The notes beneath the pieces are model-generated. The model saw only the letters and a list, made by a program, of their open reading frames with translations, made no database searches and was not told the origin of the DNA. From contig JAKIVS010000004.1 in the NCBI GenBank assembly GCA_022750435.1, positions 56,573-120,572 of the forward strand: a stretch of 64,000 nt of DNA, written 5' to 3'. Source of the stretch: Thermoplasmata archaeon (GTDB lineage: Archaea > Thermoplasmatota > Thermoplasmata > Lutacidiplasmatales > UBA184). The position numbers were made by a program, and so were the translations under genes. Shown one piece after another: positions 32,863 to 41,753 of this stretch (the stretch's first letter is position 1; the number at the start of each line of letters is the position of its first letter).

Positions 32863-35800
32863 CTAGGTCCCTCCCACGGACGCGAGCTGGCCGATCATCT
32901 CGGTCTCGAGGAGTTCGAACTGGGCGATGAGTTCCGCTTCCGGAATCCACTTCATGCGGCTCAGTTTCTGACGGACCGGAAGCTTCTGGATGTCCCCCAC
33001 AAGGGCACCCTTCTGGATCGCGTCCTGCTCCCGGTCCCCGAAGGTGAGGATCGCGCGCAGCATGCGGTACTGCTTGCCGATGGAGGTGTAGGTATCCACA
33101 TCGTCGTACGCCGACTGCTGGAGGTAGTCCTCGCGCAACATCCGGGCGACGTCGAGGATCGCCTTTTCCCGCTCCGGTAGCGCGTCGACGCCGACGAGCT
33201 GGACGATCTCCTGGAGCTCGGACTCCTTCTGGAGCGTCTCGAGCGCCTTCTGGCGGAGCTGGACGAAGTCGCCGGCCAGTTGCGCCTTGTACCAAGGCTC
33301 GAGGTCGTTGACGTAGAGCGAGTAGCTCTGCAGCCAGTTGATCGACGGGAAGTGCCGGCGCGAGGCGAGGCTCGCGTCGAGCGCCCAGAACACGCGCGTA
33401 ACGCGGAGCGTGTTCTGACTGACGGGTTCGGAGAAGTCCCCGCCGGGCGGACTGACCGCACCGACGACCGTGATCGACCCGGGGCGGTTTTCGGGTGAGA
33501 TCGTCACGACGCGTCCCGCGCGCTCGTAGAACTCGGCGACGCGGCGGCCGAGGTAGGCCGGGTACCCTTCCTCGCCGGGCATCTCCTCGAGACGGCCGGA
33601 GATTTCCCGCATCGCCTCGGCCCAGCGGCTCGTGGAGTCGGCCATCAGGGCGACGTCGTACCCCATGTCCCGGTAGTACTCGGCGATCGTGATCCCGGTG
33701 TAGACACTTGCCTCCCGGGCGGCGACCGGCATGTTGGAGGTGTTGGCGATGAGGATGGTCCGCTCCATCAGCGGGCGCTTCGACTTCGGGTCCTGGAGGT
33801 GCGGGAAGGTGGCGAGAACCTCGGTCATCTCGTTGCCGCGCTCCCCGCAGCCAACGTAGACGACGATGTCGGAGTCGGCCCACTTCGCGAGCTGCTGCTG
33901 GGCAACGGTGTTGTGGAGCAGGAGCGCCCCGTGGCCCCCGACGAAGTTCGCGCCGTACTCGGGAACCGCCACATCGTAGACGTCGTACGGTCCGTTCGTC
34001 TCCGTCGTGACCTCCACGATCTCGTCGCAGTACAGCGAGTCCAACAATTCCGTCAGCCGAGAGGCCGCCGGTTCAGAGAGGGCGAGGTCGTCCGAGCCGG
34101 TCTCCTGCTGGACCCCCATGAACGTGAGGAACGTCGAGGCGCCCATCCGTTCGTGATTGCCGATGTAGTTGTGGATCTCGATGCCGGCCTTGAGGAGCGG
34201 GGTGTACCGGAAGTGGGATCGGTAGATCCGCTCAATCGACTTCGGGGGCAGCGGGACGACGTCAACGGCCGAGTAGGTCGTGCGGGTCGCGGCGACGTAG
34301 GCGGAGAGCCGGGCGACCTTCGGAAGCGGAGAATCGAGTGCCTCGGCGAGTCGGGCGAGATTCGGGCGTCCCCGGACGTAGACTCGGAAGTAGGTCGTCC
34401 CATCGACCTGGCGGGAGGCGAGGGTCGACGTGATTCCGAAGCGCGAGAGCGCGTAGGCCAGGTCGATGTGGAGCGAGCGGCTCGCCGTGCACATCTCGAC
34501 GTCGCCGCCGCTGAGACCTCCGTCGCCCAGATAGTAGCCAAGGAGGAAGCCCGCGAGCACGTCGTTCGTGGAACCGAGGATGGCCGCGGGGATGCGCTTC
34601 TCCGAAGAAGTGTGGCCCGTGCCGAGCTGGTCCATCACGTCGACAAGTTGGACGCTGTGGAGGAGCACATTGGGGGTCTTGTCCGGCTGGCGTTCGACCG
34701 TTCCCCCGAGACCGAACAGAGTCAGAGAAAGTGCTTGGAACCGGTCCAGAAGGGCCGGATCGCTGTTGGTGAAAACGACGGTTCTCCGGCCGCGGATGTA
34801 CCCTTCCGAGACAAACAGGCCGAGCCACTCTCCGAGATCCCGGCTGGTGCGTTCCGGCACTCGGATGTGGTGTCCGTGGCGCTGGAGCTTCCGGACGGTG
34901 ACGGCGAGTTTGGGATTTCGGGTCGGGCCCGGGAGGGCCCGGACCGAGGCGAGGTACTGGCCGGGACGGAGGTCCTGCGCCATCGTTTCGCGGAGATCGC
35001 CTTCCAGTCCGAACGAGAACAGGCGGTGGACGGGCGTCACCCGGACGAACCGGCCGCTGCGCGTGCGCACCCGGACGAGGGTGTCGCTCTTACCCTTGAA
35101 GAACGTCGACGCCTCGCTGCGGACGATCTGGGTCCCGACGAGCGACCGAAGCCCGATCGGCGTGCGAAGGCGGTACCACTCGTCGGCGCCGTCCACGGTG
35201 AGCTCCCCGGTTCGCTGAGCGCCCTCGTACAGATGCTCCATCGTGGTCAGGGTGCCGTCGTGAAGCTGGACCGGCGTGTCGCCGGCGACGCACTTGCCCG
35301 ACCCAAACGGACCGGGAATGCACGCGGTGCCGCCCTTCGCAATCGGAAAGAAGCTGTCGATCACCCGCTGACCGGTGATTAACGGGACTGCGGGCGCTAG
35401 CTTCTGCTGGACCGGCCGAGGGATTCGGACGACCCACTTCTGGGTGAGCGTGAGTGGTTGCCTCCCCGAGGCGGTGCGAATGGAGCCGATGGTCTCGCGG
35501 ATCGTGAAGGAGCCGGCCTTCAGGTCCTCGATCGTCCCCGAGACACCGGGCGGGACCATGATCTTGTGGAGGATGAGCGGAGTCTCCTGGACGGTGCCGA
35601 TGATCGTGCCCGGCGTGACGCTCGCTCCGATCTTGGCGACCGGCGTGAACTCCCACTTCTTCGTCTCGTCGAGCGGAGGGGCGACGAAGCCACGCGTGAT
35701 GAAGTCCCCGAGATTCTTCTGGAGGACCTCGAGGGGTCGCTGGACGCCATCGTAAATCGACTGGAGGAGTCCGGGTCCGAGCTCGACGGAGAGCGCCTGG

Positions 35801-35997
35801 CCGGTCGTTTCTACCGGGTCGCCCGGCCGGACGCCGGTGGTGTCTTCGTACACTTGTACAGTCGCCGTGTCGCCGACGAGCCGGATGATCTCCCCGACCA
35901 GTCCGAGATCCCCGACGCGGACGACGTCGAACATCTTCGCGCCCGTGAGGCCTTCGGCGATGACGACCGGACCGGATACCCGTGCGACGACTCCCAT
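32863..35997 (-). CDS. atpA: A/V-type ATP synthase catalytic subunit A, intein-containing precursor
   Basis: 1044-codon precursor of which 583 residues form the mature subunit. ATG at 35997 begins [17 protein letters not shown], standard for subunit A. The catalytic P-loop GPFGSGK is at residues 229-235 and is split immediately after Lys235 by an intein (residues 236-696); the C-extein resumes with [28 protein letters not shown] and carries [28 protein letters not shown] and [14 protein letters not shown] hydrolysis or synthesis is impossible until splicing restores the P-loop, so splicing controls the enzyme. Precedes atpB by four bases. Confidence 0.95.
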   Translation of the reverse strand: MGVVARVSGPVVIAEGLTGAKMFDVVRVGDLGLVGEIIRLVGDTATVQVYEDTTGVRPGDPVETTGQALSVELGPGLLQSIYDGVQRPLEVLQKNLGDFITRGFVAPPLDETKKWEFTPVAKIGASVTPGTIIGTVQETPLILHKIMVPPGVSGTIEDLKAGSFTIRETIGSIRTASGRQPLTLTQKWVVRIPRPVQQKLAPAVPLITGQRVIDSFFPIAKGGTACIPGPFGSGKCVAGDTPVQLHDGTLTTMEHLYEGAQRTGELTVDGADEWYRLRTPIGLRSLVGTQIVRSEASTFFKGKSDTLVRVRTRSGRFVRVTPVHRLFSFGLEGDLRETMAQDLRPGQYLASVRALPGPTRNPKLAVTVRKLQRHGHHIRVPERTSRDLGEWLGLFVSEGYIRGRRTVVFTNSDPALLDRFQALSLTLFGLGGTVERQPDKTPNVLLHSVQLVDVMDQLGTGHTSSEKRIPAAILGSTNDVLAGFLLGYYLGDGGLSGGDVEMCTASRSLHIDLAYALSRFGITSTLASRQVDGTTYFRVYVRGRPNLARLAEALDSPLPKVARLSAYVAATRTTYSAVDVVPLPPKSIERIYRSHFRYTPLLKAGIEIHNYIGNHERMGASTFLTFMGVQQETGSDDLALSEPAASRLTELLDSLYCDEIVEVTTETNGPYDVYDVAVPEYGANFVGGHGALLLHNTVAQQQLAKWADSDIVVYVGCGERGNEMTEVLATFPHLQDPKSKRPLMERTILIANTSNMPVAAREASVYTGITIAEYYRDMGYDVALMADSTSRWAEAMREISGRLEEMPGEEGYPAYLGRRVAEFYERAGRVVTISPENRPGSITVVGAVSPPGGDFSEPVSQNTLRVTRVFWALDASLASRRHFPSINWLQSYSLYVNDLEPWYKAQLAGDFVQLRQKALETLQKESELQEIVQLVGVDALPEREKAILDVARMLREDYLQQSAYDDVDTYTSIGKQYRMLRAILTFGDREQDAIQKGALVGDIQKLPVRQKLSRMKWIPEAELIAQFELLETEMIGQLASVGGT
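33910..35292 (-). other. Full-length intein with LAGLIDADG homing endonuclease, in AtpA P-loop
   Basis: 461 residues from Cys ([13 protein letters not shown], block A) to terminal Asn ([10 protein letters not shown]), followed by Thr as the +1 nucleophile. Block B is [14 protein letters not shown] with the TxxH; blocks F/G are [21 protein letters not shown]. The penultimate His is present. Two dodecapeptides are recognisable, [14 protein letters not shown] and [15 protein letters not shown], each retaining an acidic residue, so the endonuclease may be active. The site (GPFGSGK/C) is the one occupied by the short Thermoplasma ATPase intein, which from memory lacks the endonuclease. Confidence 0.93.
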
Positions 35998-36004
35998 CGG
36001 TTGC

Positions 36005-36343
36005 TCACTTTGGCATGGATCGGGTGACGCCGAGGACCCGCTTCGCGAGGGTCTCGACGCTTTCGACCTCGTACTCCCCCGACGGGGGCGGCACGAAGAC
36101 AACGAGAGGGGTGAGGGACGACTCGGCCGCGGAGCGCTGGGCGTCGGACAGCGTCTTGCGAACCGACTGGCTCGCGACCACGAGGCTGAACCGGCCGTCG
36201 TTCATCACTTTCTGGAACTCGTGGCCGGCGGTCTCGGGCGTCACTTCGATGACGTCCTTCATGCCGATCAACCGGAAGCCGATGGCGAGTTCGCGCTCGC
36301 CGAGGACGACGGTCCCACCGACGTCCGGCGGCGCTCCCGGCAT
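36005..36343 (-). CDS. atpF: A/V-type ATP synthase subunit F
   Basis: 112 residues, Rossmann-like regulatory subunit bound to the shaft. The segment [20 protein letters not shown] matches the family's (D)xxTxxGFrLaGi..v start, and [11 protein letters not shown] and [26 protein letters not shown] complete the fold. First gene of the F-A-B-D-x-H-I operon, seven bases before atpA, with a TATA box placed for an essentially leaderless transcript. Confidence 0.9.
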   Translation of the reverse strand: MPGAPPDVGGTVVLGERELAIGFRLIGMKDVIEVTPETAGHEFQKVMNDGRFSLVVASQSVRKTLSDAQRSAAESSLTPLVVFVPPPSGEYEVESVETLAKRVLGVTRSMPK

Positions 36344-36366
36344 GGCGGCCCCGGCGGGGACTCCGC

Positions 36367-36376
36367 CTATTTAACG
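36367..36376 (-). promoter_or_regulatory. Promoter of atpF operon
   Basis: On the minus strand GTTAAATAGG, centred about 29 bases before the atpF ATG, so the transcript should begin within a few bases of the start codon. It is identical to the atpK promoter element at 26302-26311. Confidence 0.65.
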
Positions 36377-36444
36377 GCTCCCCCGACGAACGGATTTCTC
36401 GTCGAGACGGAAGCGTCCGGCGGCCCGGAACGGGCGATTCCGGT

Positions 36445-36723
36445 CTACTTGTACGTCGAAGTGTGGACGTGCCCTTCGTCGTCCGTGATCGTGATGCATT
36501 CCCCTTCGCACTCGAAGAGGCATGCCTCGCACACGATGCACTCGGGCCCGTTCACTGCAATCGATTTTTCGCCGCGGAACTGGAACTTCGCGCCGATAGA
36601 GGCGTCGTCGACGCAATCGGGGAACTGGTCGCGGGGCTTCAGCTCGAACACGTTCACGGGGCAGACGTCGCGGCAGTGCGCGCACCCCGTGCACTTCTCG
36701 AGAACGATATCGACCTGGACCAT
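36445..36723 (-). CDS. Ferredoxin with two 4Fe-4S-type motifs
   Basis: 92 residues. First cluster motif CTGCAHCRDVCPVNVFEL (CxxCxxCxxxCP), second motif CIVCEACLFECEGECITI (CxxCxxCxxxC, with one extra Cys). A roughly 35-residue insert between the motifs (RDQFPDCVDDASIGAKFQFRG) contains a further Cys and resembles the longer archaeal dicluster ferredoxins such as that of Thermoplasma or Sulfolobus. It shuttles electrons for oxidoreductases. A CTAAATATG box lies about 38 bases before the ATG, so it is likely transcribed alone. Confidence 0.9.
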   Translation of the reverse strand: MVQVDIVLEKCTGCAHCRDVCPVNVFELKPRDQFPDCVDDASIGAKFQFRGEKSIAVNGPECIVCEACLFECEGECITITDDEGHVHTSTYK

Positions 36724-36879
36724 CCGAACTCCCGAGGGCGTTTGACGGACGGTTTCATATTTAGTGTTTCGTGCGAACGGCCGCCTCGCGGGACGAATCG
36801 AATCCCGCCCGTCGACCGGTGCGGGGCGTTTCCGCGCGTCCCACGAGCCTATTTCCACCTCCCGCGCGCTTAGCCCGGC

Positions 36880-37644
36880 GTGGGGACGATCCGCCTCGGC
36901 ACGAGCGGGTGGGACTACCCGGAATGGACCGGGCGCGTCTACCCCCCGCACGGGGTTCGGGACAAGCTCCGGTACTACGCAAGTCGATTTGCGATCGTCG
37001 AGGTCAACTCCACGTTCTACCGCCTTCCCCCGGTCGCCGTCGCCGAGTCGTGGGCCCGCCGGACCCCGGCGGAGTTCCGGTTCGCGGCCAAGTTCCCCCA
37101 AACGATCACGCACGACCGACGGCTGGTTGGGACCGCGGAGGAGCTGAAGCGATTCCTCGCCGTGCTCCGGCCGCTGCAGGCCGCGGGGAAGCTCGCGGCG
37201 GCGCTGCTCCAGCTGCCCCCGTCCCTCAAGTTCGAGCCCGGGACGGTCCGTACCTTCTACGAGAGCTTGCCGCCGACGCTTCCGGTCGCCGTCGAGTTCC
37301 GGGAACCGTCGTGGCTCGAGCCGGCCTCCTTCGACCTCCTCCGGGAGTTCCGCCTCGCCTACACGGTGGTGGATGAACCGACGCTCCCGATCCAGCTCGA
37401 GACGACCGCGCCGTTCGCCTACGTGCGCTGGCACGGGCACGGCCGTGAAGTCTGGTACGACTACACCTACTCGGCCGAGGAGCTCGCCGCGTGGGTGCCG
37501 CGCGTGCAGCAACTAAGCGAGCGCGTGCCCGAGGTGTACGGCTTTTTCAACAACCACTTCCGCGGCGACGCGGCGGTGAACGCTGAGACGTTGCGCGAGG
37601 CGCTCGGCCTCGACCCGCCGCCGTGGTCCTCGCGCCTCGGGTGA
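36880..37644 (+). CDS. DUF72 (YecE-like) protein
   Basis: 254 residues from GTG. Starts RLGTSGWDYPEWTGRVYP, the hallmark of DUF72, continues with YYASRFAIVEVNSTFYRLP, AAKFPQTITHD, AVEFREPSWL, AYVRWHGHG and GFFNNHFRGDAAVNA, all conserved blocks of this TIM-barrel family. Function is not settled. It is monocistronic; divergent from ferredoxin with a ~150-base gap. Confidence 0.9.
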   Translation: MGTIRLGTSGWDYPEWTGRVYPPHGVRDKLRYYASRFAIVEVNSTFYRLPPVAVAESWARRTPAEFRFAAKFPQTITHDRRLVGTAEELKRFLAVLRPLQAAGKLAAALLQLPPSLKFEPGTVRTFYESLPPTLPVAVEFREPSWLEPASFDLLREFRLAYTVVDEPTLPIQLETTAPFAYVRWHGHGREVWYDYTYSAEELAAWVPRVQQLSERVPEVYGFFNNHFRGDAAVNAETLREALGLDPPPWSSRLG

Positions 37645-37690
37645 CCCTCGAGAACGGGTCCGGCAGACGCACCTCCGGCGCTCTCGAACG

Positions 37691-37730
37691 TGGTGGCGTC
37701 GAGGTGCGCGAAACCTAATAGGCGCCACCA
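37691..37730 (+). promoter_or_regulatory. TATA box flanked by 8-bp inverted repeat, MFS promoter
   Basis: TGGTGGCG (37691-37698) and CGCCACCA (37723-37730) are perfect inverted repeats 24 bases apart, enclosing the AT-rich ACCTAATAGG. The inner AGGT/ACCT (37702-37705, 37713-37716) is also inverted. The box is about 38 bases before the MFS ATG at 37756. The arrangement suits a dimeric repressor that occludes the TATA box. Confidence 0.5.
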
Positions 37731-37755
37731 CGGCAACGGCGCCAGAGCCGCCGCG

Positions 37756-39345
37756 ATGACCGACCCAACGCCCGTGACACACGCCGCCGTCGGAACGACG
37801 GCCCCTTCCCCGGGGCTTTCGACCCCGGCGAAAGCAACGGCGACGCTCGTCGTGGTGGGGATCCTGGCGGCCCTCCTGATGGGGGCGCTCGACAACTTCG
37901 TCGTGCTCACCGCGCTACCGAAGATCGTCACCGACCTCGGCCAACCGAACGGCGTGACATTCGTCGTCAGCTCCTACCTGATCAGCTCCACCGTCGCCAT
38001 CCCGATCTTCGGGAAGCTCTCCGACCTGTTCAGCCGCCGGAACGTCTTCCTGCTCGGCCTCGGAATCTTCATCGCCGGCTCCCTCGCCTCCGGGCTCAGT
38101 CAGAACCTGAACGAGCTGATCTTCTTCCGGGCCGTCCAGGGGTTCGGGAACGGCGACTTCTTCCCCGTCGGCATCTCGATCATCGCCGTCATCTTCCCCC
38201 CCGAGACCCGCGCGCGGCTCATCGGTCTCCTCTCCGGGGTCTTCGGCATCGCGACCGTCGCCGGCCCGCTCCTCGGGAGCTACATCGTCGACAACGCGAG
38301 TTGGCGCTGGGTGTTCTACGTCAACATCCCCGTCGGGATCCTCGGCCTCATCATCCTGCTCGTCACGCTCGGGCCCCTTCACCCGACGGAAAAGCGGACG
38401 TTCGACGTGCCGGGCGCGGCCCTCCTCGCCGGGTGGGTCGGCGCGCTGATGTACGCCCTCATCCAGGTCTCGGATTCCGGATGGGCCTGGACCGACCCGC
38501 GCATCGTCGCTCTCCTGATCGCGACGGTGGTCCTGTTCGCCGGCTTCGTGGTCTGGGAGATCCGGGCGAAGGAGCCGCTCGTGCCGTTGCGCCTGTTCGG
38601 ACGACGGGTCGTCGCCGGGAGCGGCGGGACCGCGTTCCTCGTCGGCTTCGCCGTCTTCTCCCTCTCGACGTTCATCTCGGTGCTGGTCGGGCTCGTCCTC
38701 CTCACTCCCGGCGCTTCGTCCGCGGACGTGGTGCGCGACGTGCTCTACGCGCTCGTCGTCCCGATCGTGTTCGGGGCCGCCCTCGGCGGGCAGCTCCTGA
38801 CGAAGTTCTCCTACCGGAACGTCACCGCGCTCGGGGCGCTGATCTCCGCCTGCGGCTTCGTGTTCCTCGCCGCGATCTCCGCCACGACCCCCGTCTGGGT
38901 GCTGAAGTACGGTTTCCTCCCGGTCGGCGGGATCGTCCTGCCGCTCATCCCCATCGGGTTCGGGGCGGGCCTCACCCTACCGGTGTTCATCCTCGCCGTC
39001 CAAAACGAGGTGCCGACCGCCGACGTCGGCGCGGCGAGCGGGCTCGTGCAGTTCCTCCAATCCCTCGGCGCATCGATGGGGGTCTCCCTGTTGGCGGTAT
39101 TCCAGCAGTGGCGGTTCAACACGGCCGCACCGGCGATCCCCGCGGGAGGCTGCAGCCCCTCCGCGCCTCCGAGCGCTGCGTGCGTCTCATACTACCAGTC
39201 GGAGCTGTCGGCGCTCGTCCACTCGTACGACCAGCTGTTCACGCTGATGCTGGTCCTGCTGGTCGCGACGTTCTTCGTCTCGTTCCTGCTCGTCGGCCGG
39301 CTGCCGACGGGGAAGGGACCTGGCACCGCGCCCCCGGCCACGTAG
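37756..39345 (+). CDS. MFS drug:H+ antiporter, 14-TM DHA2 (EmrB/QacA) type
   Basis: 529 residues. Motif A in GKLSDLFSRRNVFLLGLGIF, motif D1 region MGALDNFVVLTALPKIVTDLG, RAVQGFGNGDFFPVGISI and motif C-like GLLSGVFGIATVAGPLLGSYIVD mark an exporter with 14 helices. An unstructured ~30-residue N-terminus precedes helix 1. I chose ATG 37756 over an upstream GTG because a TATA box lies between them. Likely exports hydrophobic or cationic compounds; substrate unknown. Possibly regulated through the flanking inverted repeat. Confidence 0.9.
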   Translation: MTDPTPVTHAAVGTTAPSPGLSTPAKATATLVVVGILAALLMGALDNFVVLTALPKIVTDLGQPNGVTFVVSSYLISSTVAIPIFGKLSDLFSRRNVFLLGLGIFIAGSLASGLSQNLNELIFFRAVQGFGNGDFFPVGISIIAVIFPPETRARLIGLLSGVFGIATVAGPLLGSYIVDNASWRWVFYVNIPVGILGLIILLVTLGPLHPTEKRTFDVPGAALLAGWVGALMYALIQVSDSGWAWTDPRIVALLIATVVLFAGFVVWEIRAKEPLVPLRLFGRRVVAGSGGTAFLVGFAVFSLSTFISVLVGLVLLTPGASSADVVRDVLYALVVPIVFGAALGGQLLTKFSYRNVTALGALISACGFVFLAAISATTPVWVLKYGFLPVGGIVLPLIPIGFGAGLTLPVFILAVQNEVPTADVGAASGLVQFLQSLGASMGVSLLAVFQQWRFNTAAPAIPAGGCSPSAPPSAACVSYYQSELSALVHSYDQLFTLMLVLLVATFFVSFLLVGRLPTGKGPGTAPPAT

Positions 39346-39396
39346 ACGACTCCTCGCGACGGTCGTCGACTCGGAAGCCCGGGGACTCCGCGAAAT

Positions 39397-39600
39397 TCAG
39401 TACTGCAACAGGAGGGTCTTGCAATCCCGGCACCGGAAGCCGGCGATGTAGACCATCCCGTAGGTGTTCGGCTTCGACACCTCTTCGCCACCGAAGGCGA
39501 GCCGGGTCCTCTCTAGAAACCACTTGGAGCCGCCGATGAAGCTCTCCGAGCCGAGAAAGCCGGGGGCCATCGGTTTCGAGCAGGTGGGACAGTTCGGCAT
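39397..39600 (-). CDS. 67-residue zinc-ribbon protein
   Basis: Starts MPNCPTCSKPMAPGFLG and ends GFRCRDCKTLLLQY: two CxxC knuckles about 50 residues apart, with a beta-rich middle (IGGSKWFLERTRLAFGGEE). This resembles the small DUF6487-like zinc-ribbon family, an assignment made from memory of the pattern. Monocistronic, convergent with MFS and divergent from the next membrane protein. Role unknown. Confidence 0.7.
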   Translation of the reverse strand: MPNCPTCSKPMAPGFLGSESFIGGSKWFLERTRLAFGGEEVSKPNTYGMVYIAGFRCRDCKTLLLQY

Positions 39601-39670
39601 GGCGGAGGACTGAGAAGAGAGATGCCCCGGCGGGGGGAATAGCTTTGTCGGTGGCGTCGCTCGTCGACCG

Positions 39671-40219
39671 ATGCGCGCCCGCATGGGGACGCGCGGTTGT
39701 TGGGTCGGAATGAACGGAAGCTCCCCGAACTCCGGCGGATTCTGCCCGGTCGGATTCGGGCGGGGGTTCCGGATCCACCGCGTCGCCGGCGCGGCGGCCA
39801 TTGTGGTCTTGCTGGTGACCTGGGCCGGCGAGGCGTGGGTCGTGATCCCGGCCCTGCGGAGTCTCGCGGGCGGCCTCGGCCCCGCGGGTCTGGTTGGGTT
39901 CCTCCTGTTCGTCTTCGGGGCCGTTCCCGTCGGCGCCTGGATCGCGTACCTCCAAACGTGTCCGCCGCCGCGCGAGCTAACGTTCACGGAGTCTGGAGCG
40001 CGCATCGAAGAACAGCGCCTGCTGGGTGAGCTCACTTCGTTTTACCCGTGGAAGGAAGTGTCGCTTCCGGAGACCCTCGCCAACCGGCCGCGGCGGAGGC
40101 TGCTCCGATTCCATCACTCCTGGATTCCGTTCCACCACCACGCGCTCTTCGTGGAACCGGAAGCGGCGGCGGCGCTGGCTGCCCGTGGCACGGTCGGACC
40201 GCTCGCCCGCTCCACCTAA
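39671..40219 (+). CDS. Two-span membrane protein with cytoplasmic tail
   Basis: 182 residues. Two hydrophobic spans lie at about 38-57 (VAGAAAIVVLLVTWAGEAWV) and 71-92 (LVGFLLFVFGAVPVGAWIAYL). The C-terminal ~85 residues (RELTFTESGARIEEQRLLGELTSFYPWKEVSLPE...) read as beta strands with a Trp-containing turn, similar to PH-like tails of small bacterial membrane proteins. Unclassified. A GAATAGC patch about 30 bases before the ATG may be the promoter; a later ATG at 39710 is an alternative start. Confidence 0.55.
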   Translation: MRARMGTRGCWVGMNGSSPNSGGFCPVGFGRGFRIHRVAGAAAIVVLLVTWAGEAWVVIPALRSLAGGLGPAGLVGFLLFVFGAVPVGAWIAYLQTCPPPRELTFTESGARIEEQRLLGELTSFYPWKEVSLPETLANRPRRRLLRFHHSWIPFHHHALFVEPEAAAALAARGTVGPLARST

Positions 40220-40262
40220 CGACGCTTGCGGACGACAGAAGCTTCTTGCCGACGACTTCGGG

Positions 40263-40826
40263 TCATTCGAGGAGCAACTCGTTCGCACCGGCAAACAGGC
40301 CCGGATGGCGCCGAATGAGGCGTTCGACCTCCCGTCTCGGCACGACCGGCTCGCCCCCAATCGAGTGCGTTCGCAAGTTCTTCACCGGAACCAATTTCAC
40401 CCGTGCTCCCACTCTCTTGCCGACCGTGGTCGAGATTCGATTCTCCGAGAGGTATCGGACCCACGCCGCCTCTCGCCCGGAGGGAATAGCCAGCTCGAAG
40501 ACGCGGGCATACAGGGACGCCGCGAGTCGGTAGCGGCCTCCCGTCCAGAGCTCCACCGCGGTCGCGCCTGTCCAACCCTTTGGTCCGGGACCTGCGAGCA
40601 CCGTCGAGCGCACGCGGCTCCACTCGGCGGTTCTCAGATCCGGTCGTTCGTCCGGGCGAAGACAGCGATACGTTCCCCGCCCCAGCCGTCCGACCACTCC
40701 CCGATGCTTGAGTTCGCTCAGGACTTTCGCGGCGCGAGAGTTGCCCGTTCGGCGGGCAAACTCCCCCGTGGTGAACCGCCTGCCACCAAACATGGTGTTC
40801 AGTACGTCCGTGTAGGTGAGGGCCAT
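40263..40826 (-). CDS. AbiEi-like winged-helix protein
   Basis: 187 residues. The N-terminal ~60 residues form a winged helix (FTTGEFARRTGNSRAAKVLSELKHRGVVGRLGRGTYRCL) like the AbiEi antitoxin/transcriptional regulator family. The remainder contains GPKGWTGATAVELWTGG and a VKLVPVKNL strand. A nearly perfect TATA box is placed for a leaderless mRNA. No AbiEii-type nucleotidyltransferase toxin is adjacent, so it is an orphan regulator or a remnant of a toxin-antitoxin pair. The 3' neighbour is the convergent membrane gene. Confidence 0.68.
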   Translation of the reverse strand: MALTYTDVLNTMFGGRRFTTGEFARRTGNSRAAKVLSELKHRGVVGRLGRGTYRCLRPDERPDLRTAEWSRVRSTVLAGPGPKGWTGATAVELWTGGRYRLAASLYARVFELAIPSGREAAWVRYLSENRISTTVGKRVGARVKLVPVKNLRTHSIGGEPVVPRREVERLIRRHPGLFAGANELLLE

Positions 40827-40844
40827 GCTCCGATAATTTCGTAA

Positions 40845-40852
40845 CTTATATA
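40845..40852 (-). promoter_or_regulatory. TATA box of AbiEi-like gene
   Basis: TATATAAG on the minus strand within an AT-rich block (40831-40862), centred about 23 bases before the ATG at 40826. Spacing predicts a leaderless transcript. It is the strongest TATA match seen in the window. Confidence 0.7.
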
Positions 40853-40975
40853 TGAATGCTTCTAAGCGACCGATCCACAGCGGTCGGCTCTCGGCCGGAA
40901 ACCACCCTCGACCCGCGGTGACCCGCGACGGCGGCGAGGGGTCCCGGGCCGTTCGGTGCCGGTCGGCGGCGAAGC

Positions 40976-41575
40976 TCAGGGCCGGGTCGCGGTTCGGGCC
41001 CAGACGAAGTACCATCGACCCTGGGTCGTCGCCTGGACGTCCTCGAAGCCCACCCCTCGTAGGGCCGTCCGCCAGGAGTCGGGGCCCCGGAGGTCGAGCC
41101 CGTGGCGGTGGCGACGCCGGGCGAACAGGGAGAACACCCGGGCGAACCCGGAGGCCGGCGCGAGTTCCTCGATCACGATCCGGCCGCCGGGGACCAGGAC
41201 CCGGCCGGCCTCGCGGAAGAACGCTTCGGGGTCGTCCATGTGATGCGTCGACCGGATCGCGGTGACCCGGTCGAAGCTCCGCGCGGCGAACGGGAGGTGC
41301 TCCCCGACGCCCGCGACAAACCGCAGTTCAGGGTAACGCCGGGACGCCACCCGTACGACCGGCACTTCCGGCTCGGCCACGACCACCGTCTTCGCTGCGC
41401 CCGTGAGCCGCACCGTGAACGCCCCCGTGCGTCCGCCGACATCGAGGAGCCGTTGCCCAGAACCGCCCCCGAGAAGCCGGAGGACCTCCGTCGCCTCCCG
41501 GGTCCGGCCGGCGGCGCCGAGGGCATCGAGAAGCCGGGACCACCGCCCTCCGGCGTCCCGATGCCGGTGCTCCAT
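40976..41575 (-). CDS. Class I SAM-dependent methyltransferase
   Basis: 199 residues from ATG at 41575 (MEHRHRDAGG), preceded closely by GAGGAG; the longer frame upstream is compositionally noisy. Motif I is RLLDVGGRTGAFTVRL, motif II/III region ELRFVAGVGEHLPFAARSFDRVTAIRSTHHMDDP and motif IV VLVPGGRIVIEEL. Matches the small-molecule Methyltransf_11 group such as UbiE-like enzymes. Substrate unknown; Arg/His-rich FARRRHRHGLDL insert near the C-terminus. Confidence 0.83.
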   Translation of the reverse strand: MEHRHRDAGGRWSRLLDALGAAGRTREATEVLRLLGGGSGQRLLDVGGRTGAFTVRLTGAAKTVVVAEPEVPVVRVASRRYPELRFVAGVGEHLPFAARSFDRVTAIRSTHHMDDPEAFFREAGRVLVPGGRIVIEELAPASGFARVFSLFARRRHRHGLDLRGPDSWRTALRGVGFEDVQATTQGRWYFVWARTATRP

Positions 41576-41753
41576 CTCCTCGACCCACCGCGACCGCGGT
41601 ATTTCCCCCGCACGGGCGAACGACCGCGGTGGGGCCGGTACCCCCGTCCCTCCCCCCTCCGCGGACCGACGTCGCGGAAACGCCCCGTCCCGGCCTGTTT
41701 CCGTTCCTCCGGTCGGCCGCTTAACCGAGGCGAGCGCGGTCCGGACGCTCCCG

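Noticed and set aside
32863..36102. AtpA start at 36102
   Set aside because: Upstream 35 codons lie in atpF and look like noise; [12 protein letters not shown] is the normal start.
35982..36745. Plus-strand open frames opposite atpF and ferredoxin
   Set aside because: Composition is noise and the opposite strand has the ferredoxin CxxCxxC motifs and subunit F.
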